Shown here: positions 12,332-25,474 of the stretch, one piece after another
How positions within the stretch are numbered: the first letter of the stretch is position 1
How the letters are laid out: each line of letters begins with the position of its first letter
Notes under the pieces: generated by a model
Databases searched by the model: none
What the model was told of the DNA's origin: nothing
The model's input: the letters and a program-made list of their open reading frames with translations, nothing else
Source of the DNA: Homarus americanus
Taxonomy: Eukaryota > Arthropoda > Malacostraca > Decapoda > Nephropidae
Reading direction: 5' to 3'
Length of the DNA stretch: 64,000 bases
Assembly: GCF_018991925.1 (NCBI RefSeq)
Contig: NW_024722158.1
Location: forward strand, 9,614,420-9,678,419
Position numbers and translations under genes: made by a program

Positions 12332-12475
12332 GTACAGTCGGGGTCAAAAGTTCACTCCCGGCCAAAATGAAGCAGCATCGACCCCAAACGAGATGCAACA
12401 GTCAGAGTAAGTCCCGGAGACTCATTCCAGTGACTGAATTTCACCACGGGGAGCAACCTTTTGTCAGCGACTGAA
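12332..12475. mobile_element. Possible Tc1/mariner-type MITE or solo terminus
   Basis: Position 12332 starts TACAGTCGGGGTCAAAAGT, a TA-initiated end of the Tc1/mariner type. It is identical over 19 bases to the reverse complement of the right end of the MITE at 53743-53952. An opposing end is only weakly visible (ACCTTTTGTCAGCGACTG at about 12458-12475), so the element may be a degraded 140-bp MITE or an orphan terminus. Confidence 0.45.
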
Positions 12476-12557
12476 CTTCTTTTTTCTTTGTTTTCCTGTT
12501 TTGGGATTAGCCCACCCAGGCACGGTCACTCATCCACTTCCGGGGCCTGGGGGCGGT

Positions 12558-12558
<1 letters not shown>

Positions 12559-12615
<57 letters not shown>

Positions 12616-12631
12616 TAGCAACAACAATAAC

Positions 12632-12728
<97 letters not shown>

Positions 12729-12738
12729 AATAATAAAA
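12559..12738. repeat. Compound (AAC)n-(AAT)n-(ATG)n microsatellite
   Basis: Three adjacent trinucleotide runs: AAC to about 12615, AAT to about 12690, GATGAT to about 12730. They give long homopolymeric open frames (poly-N, poly-D, poly-L, poly-S) that are not genes. Confidence 0.97.
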
Positions 12739-13570
12739 GAAATACAAACATGAAAAGATCAAGAGTGACAAACAATTGAGACCCTGCAATATATGGGATG
12801 ACTATAAGCACATACAATGTATAATACAAGCCACTGGATATTAAATTCAATTATAGAGAGAGAGAGACTACCCGACATTATACTAACGTTAAATCCCACA
12901 ACAATTGGACAAATGACAAGTACCATTTCCACACTTAAATTCACCTTAGCGTCTCTGTAAGTAGAACTCGTGTACCAAGTCGTGAACGCTGTGGCGTGAG
13001 TCACGGCAACACGTCACTCAAGCGAAAAATATAAAGCTTGAAATTGCATGTCGGTGAGGGCTAGAGTGGCTTATTACAGGCTACAGTGAATGTGTTCCTA
13101 AAGGGATTACATAGCATGATACTAATTCATTTTTATCCAGGACACTTGTGAGAGCGGAGCCAGGCATTATTTCGCTAATCATAGCGCCTAAAACATCGAT
13201 TATAAAAATAATAATCTGACTGTCAATTATAGAACATATACAGTAATAGGAATTATGAAGTGTATGATAATAATTCGCCTGGGAATCGATTTTTAGCTGT
13301 GGGTCTGTGATTCTGAGATTTTTTTTTTTATCAAGATCCCCAGTCGTGTGGCGATGACCACTACTTCTTGGACTTGGTTACGCACGGTTAGTAATCTCAG
13401 GGTGTGAAGAACAGGTGAATTATACTTAGGCCTCAAGTTAAACTGGGTAAAGAAACAAAACCAACACCACAAACTTTGGCATATACTTTTTTATTTGAGA
13501 ACAAACTGGTATATACTTCTCTAATTTGAGAAAAACTTTGGTTTTACTTATGTAAAGGAAGAACAAACAA
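12739..13570. other. Unique sequence, nothing identified
   Basis: No ORF of substance, RNA gene or repeat family was recognised. A short GAGAGA run lies at about 12856-12867 and a T-run at about 13319-13329. Confidence 0.5.
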
Positions 13571-15312
<1,742 letters not shown>

Positions 15313-15448
15313 ACTGAAGATTAGACACCCCGATTTATTTCACCTGATGATTGAACACCCTAAAACCTAACCTAATCCTATCTAAAATCTACCTTGGTGG
15401 GGTTAGGTTAGGTTAGCGTTAAATAGGGGGTTTAATCATCAGGTAAAC
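15313..15448. mobile_element. CCTAA-rich terminal-inverted-repeat element, short copy C
   Basis: The left end reads CTGAAGATTAGACACCCCG then TTTCACCTGATGATTGAA and enters CCTAACC repeats. The right half returns as GGTTAGGTTAGG, GTTTAATCATCAGGTAAA, which is the reverse complement of the left inner half. The outer part of the right terminus is replaced by the adjacent 18-bp array. This compact copy shows the core palindrome without a satellite expansion. Confidence 0.7.
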
Positions 15449-17030
15449 AAGATTCTCGTGCACCAAATGATCCTCGTGCACCACGTGATCCTCGTGCACC
15501 ACGTGATCCTCGTGCACCACGTGATCCTCGTGCACTTCATGATACTCGTGCACTTGGCGGTACTCGTGCACTTCATGATACTCGTGCACTTATGATACCA
15601 CAAATGATCCTCAGCACTACATGATCCTCACCACATCGGATACTCGGCACCACATGATCCTCGTGCACTACATGATACTCGTGCACTACATGATACCGTG
15701 CACTACATGATACTCGTGCACCAAATGATACTCGGCCCCCATGATACTCGTTGCACCAAATGATACTCGTGCACTACATGATACTCGTGCACTACATGAT
15801 ACTCGTGCACTACATGATACTCGGCACCACATGATACCAGCCCCACATGATACTCGTTCACCAAATGATACTCGTGCACTACATGATACTCGTGCACTAC
15901 ATGATACTCGTGCACTACATGATACTGTGCGCCCATGATCTTCGTGCACCCATGATACTGTGCCCCACATGATACTCGTTCACCAAATGATACTCGTGCA
16001 CTACATGATACTCCCGCACTATATGATACTGTGCACTTTATGATCCTCGTGCACCACATGATACTGCACCACATGATCCTCGTGCACTACATGATACTGT
16101 GCATACATGATACTGTGCACTACATGATACTTCACCATAAATGATACTCGTGCACTACATGATACTCGTGCACTTCATGATACTCGTGCACAACATGATA
16201 CTGTGCGCTCCATGATCTTCGTGCACCACATGATACTCGTGCCACATGATACTCGTTCACCAAATGATGCTCGTGCACTACATGATACTTGTGCACTACA
16301 TGATACTCGTGCACTTCATGATCCTCGTGCACCACATGATCCTCGTGCACGACATGATACTCGTGCACTACATGATACTCGTGCACTTCATGATACTCGT
16401 GCACTACACGATCCTCGTGCACTACATGATACTCGTGCACTACATGATCCTCGTGCATTGCATGATACTCGTGCACTACATGATACTCGTGCACTACACG
16501 ATCCACGTGACTACGTGGATACTGCCGTGCACTACATGATACTCGTGCACTACATGATCCTCGTGCATGTACGATACTCGTGCACTACATGATACTCGTG
16601 CACTACATGATACTCGTGCACCACATGATCCTCGTGCATTGCATGATACTCGTGCACTACATGATGCTCGTGCACTTCATGATACTCGTGCACTACATGA
16701 TCCTCGTGCACTACATGATACTCGTGCACTACATGATCCTCGTGCATTGCATGATACTCGTGCACTACATGATCCTCGTGCGCCACGTGATCCTCGTGCG
16801 CCACGTGATCCTGGTGCACCACGTGATCCTCGTGCACCACGTGATCCTCGTGCACCACGTGATCCTCGTGCACCACGTGATCCTCGTGCACCACGTGATC
16901 CTCGTGCACCACGTGATCCTCGTGCACCGCGTGATCCCCGTGCGCCACATGATCCTCGTGCACCACATGATCCTCGTGCACCACATGATGCTCGTGTTCT
17001 AAATGATCCTCGTGCACCACATGGTGAGTA
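15449..17030. repeat. 18-bp satellite array with CACGTG subfamily
   Basis: Units of ATGATACTCGTGCACTAC, about 85 copies. Variants change GCACTACATGAT to GCACCACGTGAT, forming a homogenised CACGTG block at about 16780-16930. Since 18 is a multiple of three the array is open in several frames on both strands (VHEYHV-, ALHDTR- and MILVHY-type repeats). There is no start context, domain or unique flank that would support a protein. Confidence 0.93.
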
Positions 17031-17172
17031 CCATGGTGAGTACATGGATGATAGTGTAGATAAATTTAATTATATAATATCTACCTTTAGAAAAATTAAT
17101 TTATCTTTCTGTGTTGGAGTTTTAATGTTATTTTGCGTTATTTTCCTCACCATAAGAAAACACAACACCACA

Positions 17173-17281
17173 TGGCAGTGAGTGAGGAACTATGCTACTA
17201 CCACACCACATGTTCTCCATGAGTCACTGCAGCGCCACGTGAGGTCCTTTATATCAACACATAGTTCCTCACTCACTGCCA
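17173..17281. repeat. Perfect 22-bp inverted repeat around one 48-bp satellite unit
   Basis: The arm at 17173-17194 (TGGCAGTGAGTGAGGAAC, then TATG) is the exact reverse complement of 17260-17281. The 65-nt loop is essentially one unit of the 48-bp array found downstream. The right arm adjoins the start of a LINE 3' fragment. Confidence 0.85.
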
Positions 17282-17535
17282 CCCACCCAACTAGCGCAGT
17301 CCGCCACTACAACAAAATACAGCCCATAAGAGCCCGCACCGATAGATATAAGAACAGCACCATCCCATCTATTGTTAAAATATTAAACAACTCCTGATTT
17401 ATGTACTGTACAGCCCTGTAAATGTATTCAATGCATATTATATCATTATGTCTAAATCAAATGTAAGTCTGTATATTTTCAGCCACCGGCTGCAACTCTA
17501 TTAATAAACCGTTTATTATTATTATTATTATTAAT
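17263..17535 (+). mobile_element. 5'-truncated LINE 3' end (ORF2 C-terminus, 3' UTR, TTA tail)
   Basis: The plus-strand frame ending at 17397 reads IRARTDRYKNSTIPSIVKIL and stops. This basic tail resembles the extreme C-terminus of LINE ORF2 proteins. It is followed by about 110 bp of 3' UTR, a CCACCGGCTGCAACTCTATT motif, an AATAAA-like signal and a (TTA)n tail. The copy is inserted in the 48-bp satellite: one satellite unit precedes it and the rest follows. Clade is not determinable from so short a tail. The same 3' UTR family recurs at 17935 and 42895. Confidence 0.65.
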
Positions 17536-17905
17536 ATATGGACGAGTCACTGCAGCACCACGTGAGGTCCTTTATATCAACACATATGGACGAGTCACTG
17601 CAGCACCACGTGAGGTCCTTTATATCAACACATATGGACGAGTCACTGCAGCGCCACGAGGTCCTTTATATCAACACATGGACGAGTCACTGCAGCACCA
17701 CGTGAGGTCCTTTATATCAACACATATGGACGAGTCACTGCAGCACCACGTGAGGTCCTTTATATCAACACATATGGACGAGTCACTGCAGCACCACGTG
17801 AGGTCCTTTATATCAACACATATGGACGAGTCACTGCAGCACCACGTGAGGTCCTTTATATCAACACATATGGACGAGTTACTGCAGCACCACATGAGGC
17901 AGGGG
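17536..17905. repeat. 48-bp array with CACCACGTGAGGTCC core
   Basis: Seven to eight units containing GACGAGTCACTGCAGCACCA and CGTGAGGTCCTTTATATCAA. The period of 48 keeps one frame open (MDESLQHHVRSFISTH). One further unit sits at about 17210-17262, before the LINE fragment, showing that the LINE split the array. Confidence 0.92.
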
Positions 17906-17934
17906 CAAGAGACCTCCCAACCCATGTAAACTAT

Positions 17935-18055
17935 AATTTGTATGTCCAATTCATGTTCCTTCTTCTTTCAGTAATAAAAGCTTTTGTTACACGACCCACC
18001 TACCCCATGTCTTTATATGTTATAAGTCATTTCTGTCCAATGTATATTTTCAACC
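17935..18055 (+). mobile_element. LINE 3' UTR fragment
   Basis: The stretch with TGTATGTCC, CATGTTCCTT, TTATAAGTCATTT and TGTCCAATGTATATTTT parallels 42905-43015 and ends where the 30-bp satellite begins. It lacks the CGGCTGCA motif and poly(TTA) tail of the other copies. Confidence 0.6.
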
Positions 18056-19612
18056 ACAGCAATAATACATACACACCCATACACCACAGCAATAACACAT
18101 ACATAACCATACACCACAGCAATAACACATACACACCCATACACCACAGCAATATACATACACACCCATACACCACAGCAATAACACATACATAACCATA
18201 CACCACAGCAATAACACATACACATCCATACACACAACCAATACATACACCATACACCAGCAATAACACATACACCCATACACCACAGCAATAACATACA
18301 CTAACCATACACCACAGCAATAACCATACACCCCATACACCACAGCAATAACACATACACAACCATACACCACAGCAATCCACATACACATCCACAGCAA
18401 TATCACATACATAACCATACACCACAGCAATAACACATACACACCCATACACCACAGCAATAACACATACACACCCATACACCATAGCAATAACACATAC
18501 ACACCATACACCATAGCAATAACACATACACACCCATACACCATAGCAATAACACATACACACCCATACACCATAGCAAACATACACACCCATACACCAT
18601 AGCAATAACACATACACATCCATACACCACAGCAATATACATACACACCCATACACCATAGCAATAACACATACACATCCATACACCACAGCAATAACAC
18701 ATACACACCCATACACCATAGATAACACATACACACATCCATACACCACAGCAATAACATACACACCACATACACCATAGCAATAACACATACACATCCA
18801 TACACCATAGCAATAACACATACATAACCATACACCACAGCAATAACACATACACATCCATACACCATAGCAATAAACATACACACCCATACACCACAGC
18901 AATAACACATACACATCCATACACCATAGCAACACATACATAACCATACACCACAGCAATAACACATACCACCCATACACCATAGCAATAACACATACAC
19001 ATCCATACCATAGCAATAACATACACATCCATACACCACAGCAATAACACATACACATCCATACACCATAGCAATAACACATACATAACCATACACCACA
19101 GCAATAACACATACACACCCATACACCATAGCAATAACACATACACATCCATACACCACAGCAATAACACATACACACCCATACACCATAGCAATAACAC
19201 ATACACATCCATACACCATAGCAATAACACATACATAACCATACAGCAATAACATACACATCCATACACCATAGCAATAACACATACACACCCATACACC
19301 ACAGCAATAACACATACACACCCATACACCATAGCAATAACACATACACATCCATACACCACAGCAATAACACATACACACCCATACACCATAGCAATAA
19401 CACATACAACCATACACCACAGCAATAACACATACACACCCATACACCACAGCAATAATACATACACACCCATACACCATAGCAATAACACATACACAAG
19501 CACCACAGCAATAACACATACACACCCATACACCACAATAACACATACACACCCATACACCACAGCAATAACACATACACACCCATACACCACAGCAATA
19601 ACATAAACAGCA
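18056..19612. repeat. 30-bp satellite array
   Basis: About 52 units of CACCACAGCAATAACACATA plus CACACCCATA or CATAACCATA variants, period 30. The minus strand is open in all three frames for more than 400 codons because the unit has no stop and 30 is divisible by three. The Cys/Tyr/Val-rich translations are therefore not evidence for a protein. Confidence 0.94.
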
Positions 19613-19784
19613 AGAGGGTACCAGATGCACACCTCTTTCTCACGGCACTAACAAGAACATTACATATCTGTGCTACATTACGATCTATACAAAGAAAAAC
19701 AAGGTAGTGGAGTTCACAGAGGCAGCAGATGAACACATTAATTAAACTGCAACTTGACAACACAACACGACTAAATAAAGTATC

Positions 19785-19850
19785 CGTTAGGTTAGGTTAG
19801 GTTAGGTTAGGTTAGGTCAGGTATAGGTATAGTAAGGTTAGGTCAGGTCA
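19785..19850. repeat. Interstitial telomere-like (TTAGG)n tract
   Basis: Six uninterrupted GTTAG-type pentamers followed by degenerate AGGTATAGG and AGGTCAGG copies. It matches the canonical arthropod telomere unit. Being flanked by unique DNA, it is interstitial, not a chromosome end. Confidence 0.85.
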
Positions 19851-20639
19851 TTGGTCCTCGAAGTTTATGCCGACAAGTTTAAATTGGTCAAGACTAAGGG
19901 GTGGACGTGACCTGGCTACGGGGTCACATACTTTACACACACTTGCCCAACCAAAATTTTCTAAACCCCGCGCGTGCCACTGCAATATGAGCCAGCCTGG
20001 ACCACCCAAACAATATTTCCTTCCTCCCCAATATTAACTATGAGAGGAAATCTATAGCTACGTTCAATATACACTGTTAATATTTTTCTAGTTATTTATT
20101 GTTCAGTTAATAATATATTAATTTCTTTACGTTTATCAGTTTATTATTTATTTTATTATTGTTGATACAAACACTCAATTTACTATGAATGGCACTATCA
20201 TCATTAGAATTATAAATATTACCATTACAGTCCAAACTATCATGATTCATACCATAAATCATCATCATAGTGAATATTAGGCTACAATCATCACCGCCCA
20301 GGACACGCTATCATTCCTACCATTACCATCATCATTGTCCTATATACACTACCATGATTTACACCAAAACCACCATGACCATCGCTCCTGTGACCATTAC
20401 CACCATAAAAATCCCTATCTCCAGCCTCTACCCACCATGCCACCATCATGGGGTCCCTATAAGACTGACATATGCAAGGGTAACTGTCAGCATAACCAGT
20501 TAAATACATATAAGGAACAGTTTGCCTTCTGACAGTCTATAACTGGGCTTCAATTAACCTGTAAGAGAGGGTCACGGGATTGCCTTGTCGGATCTCTGCA
20601 CCCCACACCGACAATGGACAGCCTTTCTTTTATACAATC
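19851..20639. other. Unique sequence, nothing identified
   Basis: AT-rich, with an ATT-rich stretch near 20100-20160 and a CAT/ACC-rich stretch at 20270-20450. No gene recognised. Confidence 0.5.
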
Positions 20640-20790
20640 ACGTACGATCACCAAATAGCTGGCCCCAAATAGACGCATACGACCCCCAAATAGACACGTA
20701 CGACCACCAAATAGGCAAGTACGACCCTCAAATAGACACATACGACCCCAAATAGACACTTACGACCCCCAATAGTCGAGTAGGACTCAA
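20640..20790. repeat. About 20-bp degenerate array
   Basis: Seven or so units of CCAAATAGACACATACGACC with frequent substitutions. Confidence 0.8.
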
Positions 20791-23095
20791 AATAGCTACT
20801 GCAAGTAATGATAATGAGGTCAAAGTAATTATATAAAAGACCAATTAATAAGTATTTTAAATTTTAGAATTATAATATGGAAATTAAAATGAGGCCAATA
20901 ACTAATGACGTTTCTTCGTAACTAATCAATAACGCTTTTGAAACTTATAGAAACACAATTTTAAATTAAGAATAGTGACAAAATATAAAGGTTTCTTCTC
21001 AAGCACAAGAATCAAGAATTAGGAAAACCGTAGCGAAAATTTCCGAATATTGGCAATTGTGGTAGTTTACGGGACTTAACTTGGCTAAACAAAAATTCCT
21101 GGGCGGTTTAATGCCTGAACCAAAGTCTGGAGGAGATATAACCATTTTTTTTTCCTGTTGCACATGTGAACGAAATATAGAAGTCTATAATAGCAAGGTA
21201 TATAATTTGGCAATAGTAACTAATAGTAACTAATAGAAGATGTGATTATTAACTGTTGTAAGGTCTGTTATACGTAATATTCACACCAAGTAAAGAATTG
21301 CATTGAGGAAAGTCTTAGAAGTTATTGGACATAGATAAGGTTATTTATTAGAGGAGGAACTAACGACAAGGAAATGCTATTATCTTTCCAATATTTTACA
21401 CGAGAGAATTTAAAGTATTCGACAAAAGGAAACGTAAATATAATACCAAAAGGGGGAAAACACGGACTATCAGACATACATTATCAGACAATATGCAGTC
21501 TTTAAGAAATTCTTTGTTGCTCTTTGATCTGTAAGGTTCCCACTGGTTCAAGGTATTTAATACACTAGATACAGATCATGTATTAGGGAAAATATTTATC
21601 TCCCTCTGATGACTGAGCGGAAATAGTAATAATACTAATAGTAATAATAGTAATACTAATAATAATAATCATTCAGTAAAATTGTCATACATATTTACAA
21701 TTGAATAAGCATTTTTTTTTTACCTATTCAGTTATACAGTTCAGCATGAATATAGACGATGTAGGTATACGATGCAATTAAGCCGTGGAAGTAAACCTGT
21801 ACTGTTTCCTATGTGTCGAGACAGAGCAGGTAAATAACAATGATAAGCAGTAAGACAACTTAACCAAGGATAGCCGACAAAACTGATTGGTGATTACAGT
21901 ATTTCCCGGAGAACACGTTGTCAAAATATGTCATGAAAATCAAAATATAAAAAGTTACTACGTCTTTCACTTCTGGGTGTAACTCAGAGAGGCTGTCTTT
22001 CTCTGGTGATATACAATAAATATATGACACTAACTTGGATGGTGGCGGCTTACAGCGAGGGGTGATACTGAAGCTTCTCTGTCATGTGTGTTGCAGGAAG
22101 GTCTCTCTCTCTCTCTATCTCACTCTCTCTCTCTCTCAGGGTAGTATTTTCACTTTGTTATTCACGCAGTCTTCCCTCACCACTTGACTCTAAACCCTGG
22201 CACCTAAGTCGACTCATGTTTAACTCAATCTCCATCAAGTTAATTTTTTCTTTATTAAATGACGCTTAAAAAAACATGAAATTTGTTATAAAATATCCCG
22301 GTTAATGGATGACAAAGAGAATAATTAATAACTTATCTAGACTCAAGCAGCGAAAGCGAATGTAGTATTTAAAAGGATAGCGGTATACGTTATTAACTTA
22401 TGCTTCTAGTAAAATATTTATGTATTGGACGATAAGCGAGAAGGGGACGACAACATTACTCATAAAAAAAAACAATCAGAAGGAAATAAAACTGAAAAAA
22501 AATATAAATTAAAAAACTCCGACAATATCCAGCTGGACCCACAGATAAACCAATACACCCGGCCCTGACTCCACTTAGCTAGACCTGACAATATCGCAGT
22601 AGACGTTAAATAACACACACAAGGTCCTGTCAACACAAGGCTCTTACTAACCCTAACAATACCAGTTGGATAAGACGCTAAGATTACCTTTATATTCCCA
22701 CCTGATCTAAACCAAACACCTGCTCTCTAAAGGCCAATATCTGCCTGACCTCCTAACACTGCTCTTGGTGGTAGTAACAGTACAGGTGTCCTTATTAGTT
22801 AACTCTCTTTTATGACCTAATTCTGCCTCACCTGTATATGAAAGCATCACAGTGGCTCTAATATCATCCAGCTGTTTAAACCCCAGATGGTTCTCACAGT
22901 ATGCGTGTCGTCCCGTCTAGCACACACCTGGTCTTAATATACTTAGTTTATTATATTAACTTTTCAATGGTCTTAACAACTCTCCGCTGGTAATTACAAC
23001 ACATTCATTTAACAATGCTGTAGTTAATTATGAAGAATAATCTTTATTTAGTTCTGTTTATCTTGTAACTGGTCGTGCCAACACTATAGCTGGGT
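20791..23095. other. Unique AT-rich sequence, no gene identified
   Basis: 2.3 kb with only simple repeats: an AAT-rich run at about 21627-21670, a T-run at about 21713 and a (CT)n run at about 22100-22138. No long ORF, domain or RNA fold was recognised. Confidence 0.5.
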
Positions 23096-23420
23096 TTGAC
23101 AGCACTCCACCAGCCCCTGAGAACACTCCACCAGCCCCTGAGAACACTCCACCAGCCCCTGATAACACTCCACCAGCCCGAGAACATTCCACCAGCCCCT
23201 GATAACACTCCACCAGCCCCTGATAACACTCCACCAGCCCCAGAGAACATTCCACCTGTCCCGGATAACACTCCCCCAGCCCCTGAGAACACTCCACCTG
23301 TTCCTGATAACACTCCACCAGCCCCTGCGAACACTCCATCTGCCCCTGCCAGCACTCCACCTGCCCCTGCCAACACTCCACCTGCCCCTGACAACACTCC
23401 ACCTGCCCCTGACAACACTG
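23096..23420. repeat. 21-bp array
   Basis: About 15 units of AACACTCCACCAGCCCCTGA plus one base. The period of 21 gives an open PPAPDNT-type frame on the plus strand that continues about 30 codons past the array and then stops. No signal peptide or domain was seen, so I treat it as a minisatellite. Related units occur at 23770-23878 and 30640-31030. Confidence 0.88.
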
Positions 23421-24933
23421 CAATTAGCCGTGATGTAAGACCCAAGGCACGGGGGGCGAGTCAAATAAGACCACTTTACGACCTGGTCTGGTGTTTGAGT
23501 CTGGTGACAAGGGAATAAATCGGTCGGTGATTACGGTCTCACCAGGTGGGTGTGAGTGTGGGCCTAGTAACTTGTCTCATAAACACGGTGGCTGTAGTAA
23601 TTTCCCTCTCGGTGGCTCGTGAGGAAAAACACTTCCTTTAAGGTATTAGCTAATAAAGACCGTGGAAACTTGTGAGGTTTGGACAGAGTTCCTTTTAAAA
23701 CACTGACCCGGTTAGGAGAGGTGATTAGTTGGCTAGTGTGTGTGTGTGTGTGTGTTCAAAGAGACTGTTAGCTGATCCTGACAACACTCCCACCTGGTCC
23801 TGACAACACTCTCAACTGGCCCTGACAACACTCAACTGGCCCTGACAACACTCAACTGGTCGTCTGACAACACTCCCACTTGTATAAATGTATAACAACA
23901 CGTACTGCTTCCTTAAAAAGTCCGCGTCTCCTTCAGAACAATTCAGTATAGAAACTAAATGAAATAATGCAGCACCAGCAGTGTTGGGATCCTGAACTAC
24001 ACACCTGTGAGTATTCTTGGTTATAATGTCCCTTACCTGAGGATGTTATACACACTTCCTCTAACATTCCGTTCTGTATGTAATAGTTAAAATTATAAAC
24101 AAATGAACGATTCATCACGTCCTCTTTCATTGGAGCTGTACACACACACACACCACACCAGGTGAAGATGGCAGGTTATTGAACTTCTCAGGGAAGAATG
24201 TCACTCATAATGCATTTGTAAATTATGCACCTTGACCTCTATGACAACAGAAATATCAATATATTATACATGAGTTACAATAGTATGTTTATACTTGAAT
24301 CTATTTCACATAAAAAATATGATGTAACATAATACAAGGCGCTTATTTCTCAATTGAGAGGCGCAATAACAGCCCCTTGTGCCCGAGATACAACAAACAA
24401 ATATTGAATTACTACCCAAGTGACTTGTTACCGTCCACCATCAGCCATACCTCACCCAGCGGCGGGAAGATTTAGGCCAAGCCCAGATGACCCTCCCCCC
24501 CCTCCCCTCAACCCTACCACTCTAGGTTTTTTGAACCGTTCGAGTCTCTTGAACATGAATGAAAATATTAACAGTGAACAATTAGGGACGCACTACCCGT
24601 TGTGAACCTTTAAACTAGAGAAACCCATAAAACAGGTTACTGCTGGCTACGGCGGCCGCCAGTCTTTACCTTATTCTCTGATACACCTGAAGGCTCTCAG
24701 CTACACCACTCATAACTATTGTATATAAAATTAATGCGGATTTTGTCCTTATTTTATTGGTGTGCGTGAAAGTAACACAAAGACTCATAATTTTGCGTAA
24801 ATCATCATTTAATTACCTCACCCCGTCCACCCTCGATGACATCTCAATAAACCCACAATTTAGTCGTATTAATTTATTTTATTGTGATTTACTGGACGAC
24901 GATCATTCATAGTGTATATCATTTCAGTATATT
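23421..24933. other. Mostly unique sequence with a small array
   Basis: Contains a (GT)n run at about 23738-23755 and four or five units of CCTGACAACACTC(A/CC)CTGG at 23770-23878. The rest shows no gene or recognised repeat. Confidence 0.55.
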
Positions 24934-25474
24934 TGTAATGAGACAAATCTCACAAGAAGAAGATTACATATAGGTAGAATATTGATAGTATAAGAGTATA
25001 AAAGAGAGGAAGACTTTGGTAGCGTGGCCGTGATAGATATTTACACTGTCAATACACTTATCTTATACGTCAATAGGGCGATTTCTCAAACACCGCTTCG
25101 TTACAACTCTTTATTAATTACGAGACTATAAGTTGTATATTCTGGAGAAATCTTCAGATGGGGCCGTGTGACATGAGAGGCCCTGGTTGATTTGTGGCCC
25201 CTTGACTTGGGTTGCGAGGGTTACATTTGACCTGGCTAATGTGAGGTCAGGTCTGGACTTCTTCTGGGATGTAGGTTATTGTGTATATTGGGAGAGAGTC
25301 GGCAGGTGCCTTCTTACATGTTTGTTGGGGCCATGTGACATGGGAAGGGGAACTAGTTGATTTATAACCCTTGGGCAGCTGCGAGGCTTACCCTTACACT
25401 TGACCCCCCCAATGTCGGGTCAAGTCTGGACTGTTTCTGAGATGTAAGCTGTGGTCTGACAACCCATCACTACA
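24934..25474 (-). mobile_element. Solo LTR-like element, internally deleted copy
   Basis: Read on the minus strand it starts TGTAGTGATGGGTTGTC and ends CTTTGTCTCATTACA in style, giving TG...CA termini. It is flanked on both sides by TATT (24930-24933 and 25475-25478), a 4-bp target duplication. It matches the 1.1-kb element at 36777-37877 in opposite orientation but lacks about 540 bp of that copy's middle. TG...CA ends with a 4-bp duplication and no coding sequence fit a solo LTR of a Ty3/Gypsy-like element. Confidence 0.72.

Noticed and set aside
2240..12410. Many ORFs of Ser/Tyr/Leu/Trp-rich repeats
   Set aside because: They follow the 20-bp array, restart in every frame and shift with each indel.
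15686..17181. VHEYHV / ALHDTR / MILVHY repeat ORFs on both strands
   Set aside because: Produced by the 18-bp array whose length is a multiple of three; no start context or unique domain.
18027..19763. Minus-strand frames of 409-578 codons as a large Cys-rich protein
   Set aside because: Entirely a 30-bp satellite with no stops; all three frames of the same strand are open and no non-repeat domain flanks it.
19785..19850. True chromosome end
   Set aside because: Only six perfect pentamers with unique sequence on both sides; interstitial.
23096..23518. PPAPDNT-repeat protein, possibly a secreted Pro-rich peptide
   Set aside because: No signal peptide, the array is a 21-bp minisatellite, and sister arrays at 23770 and 30640 are not in frame.
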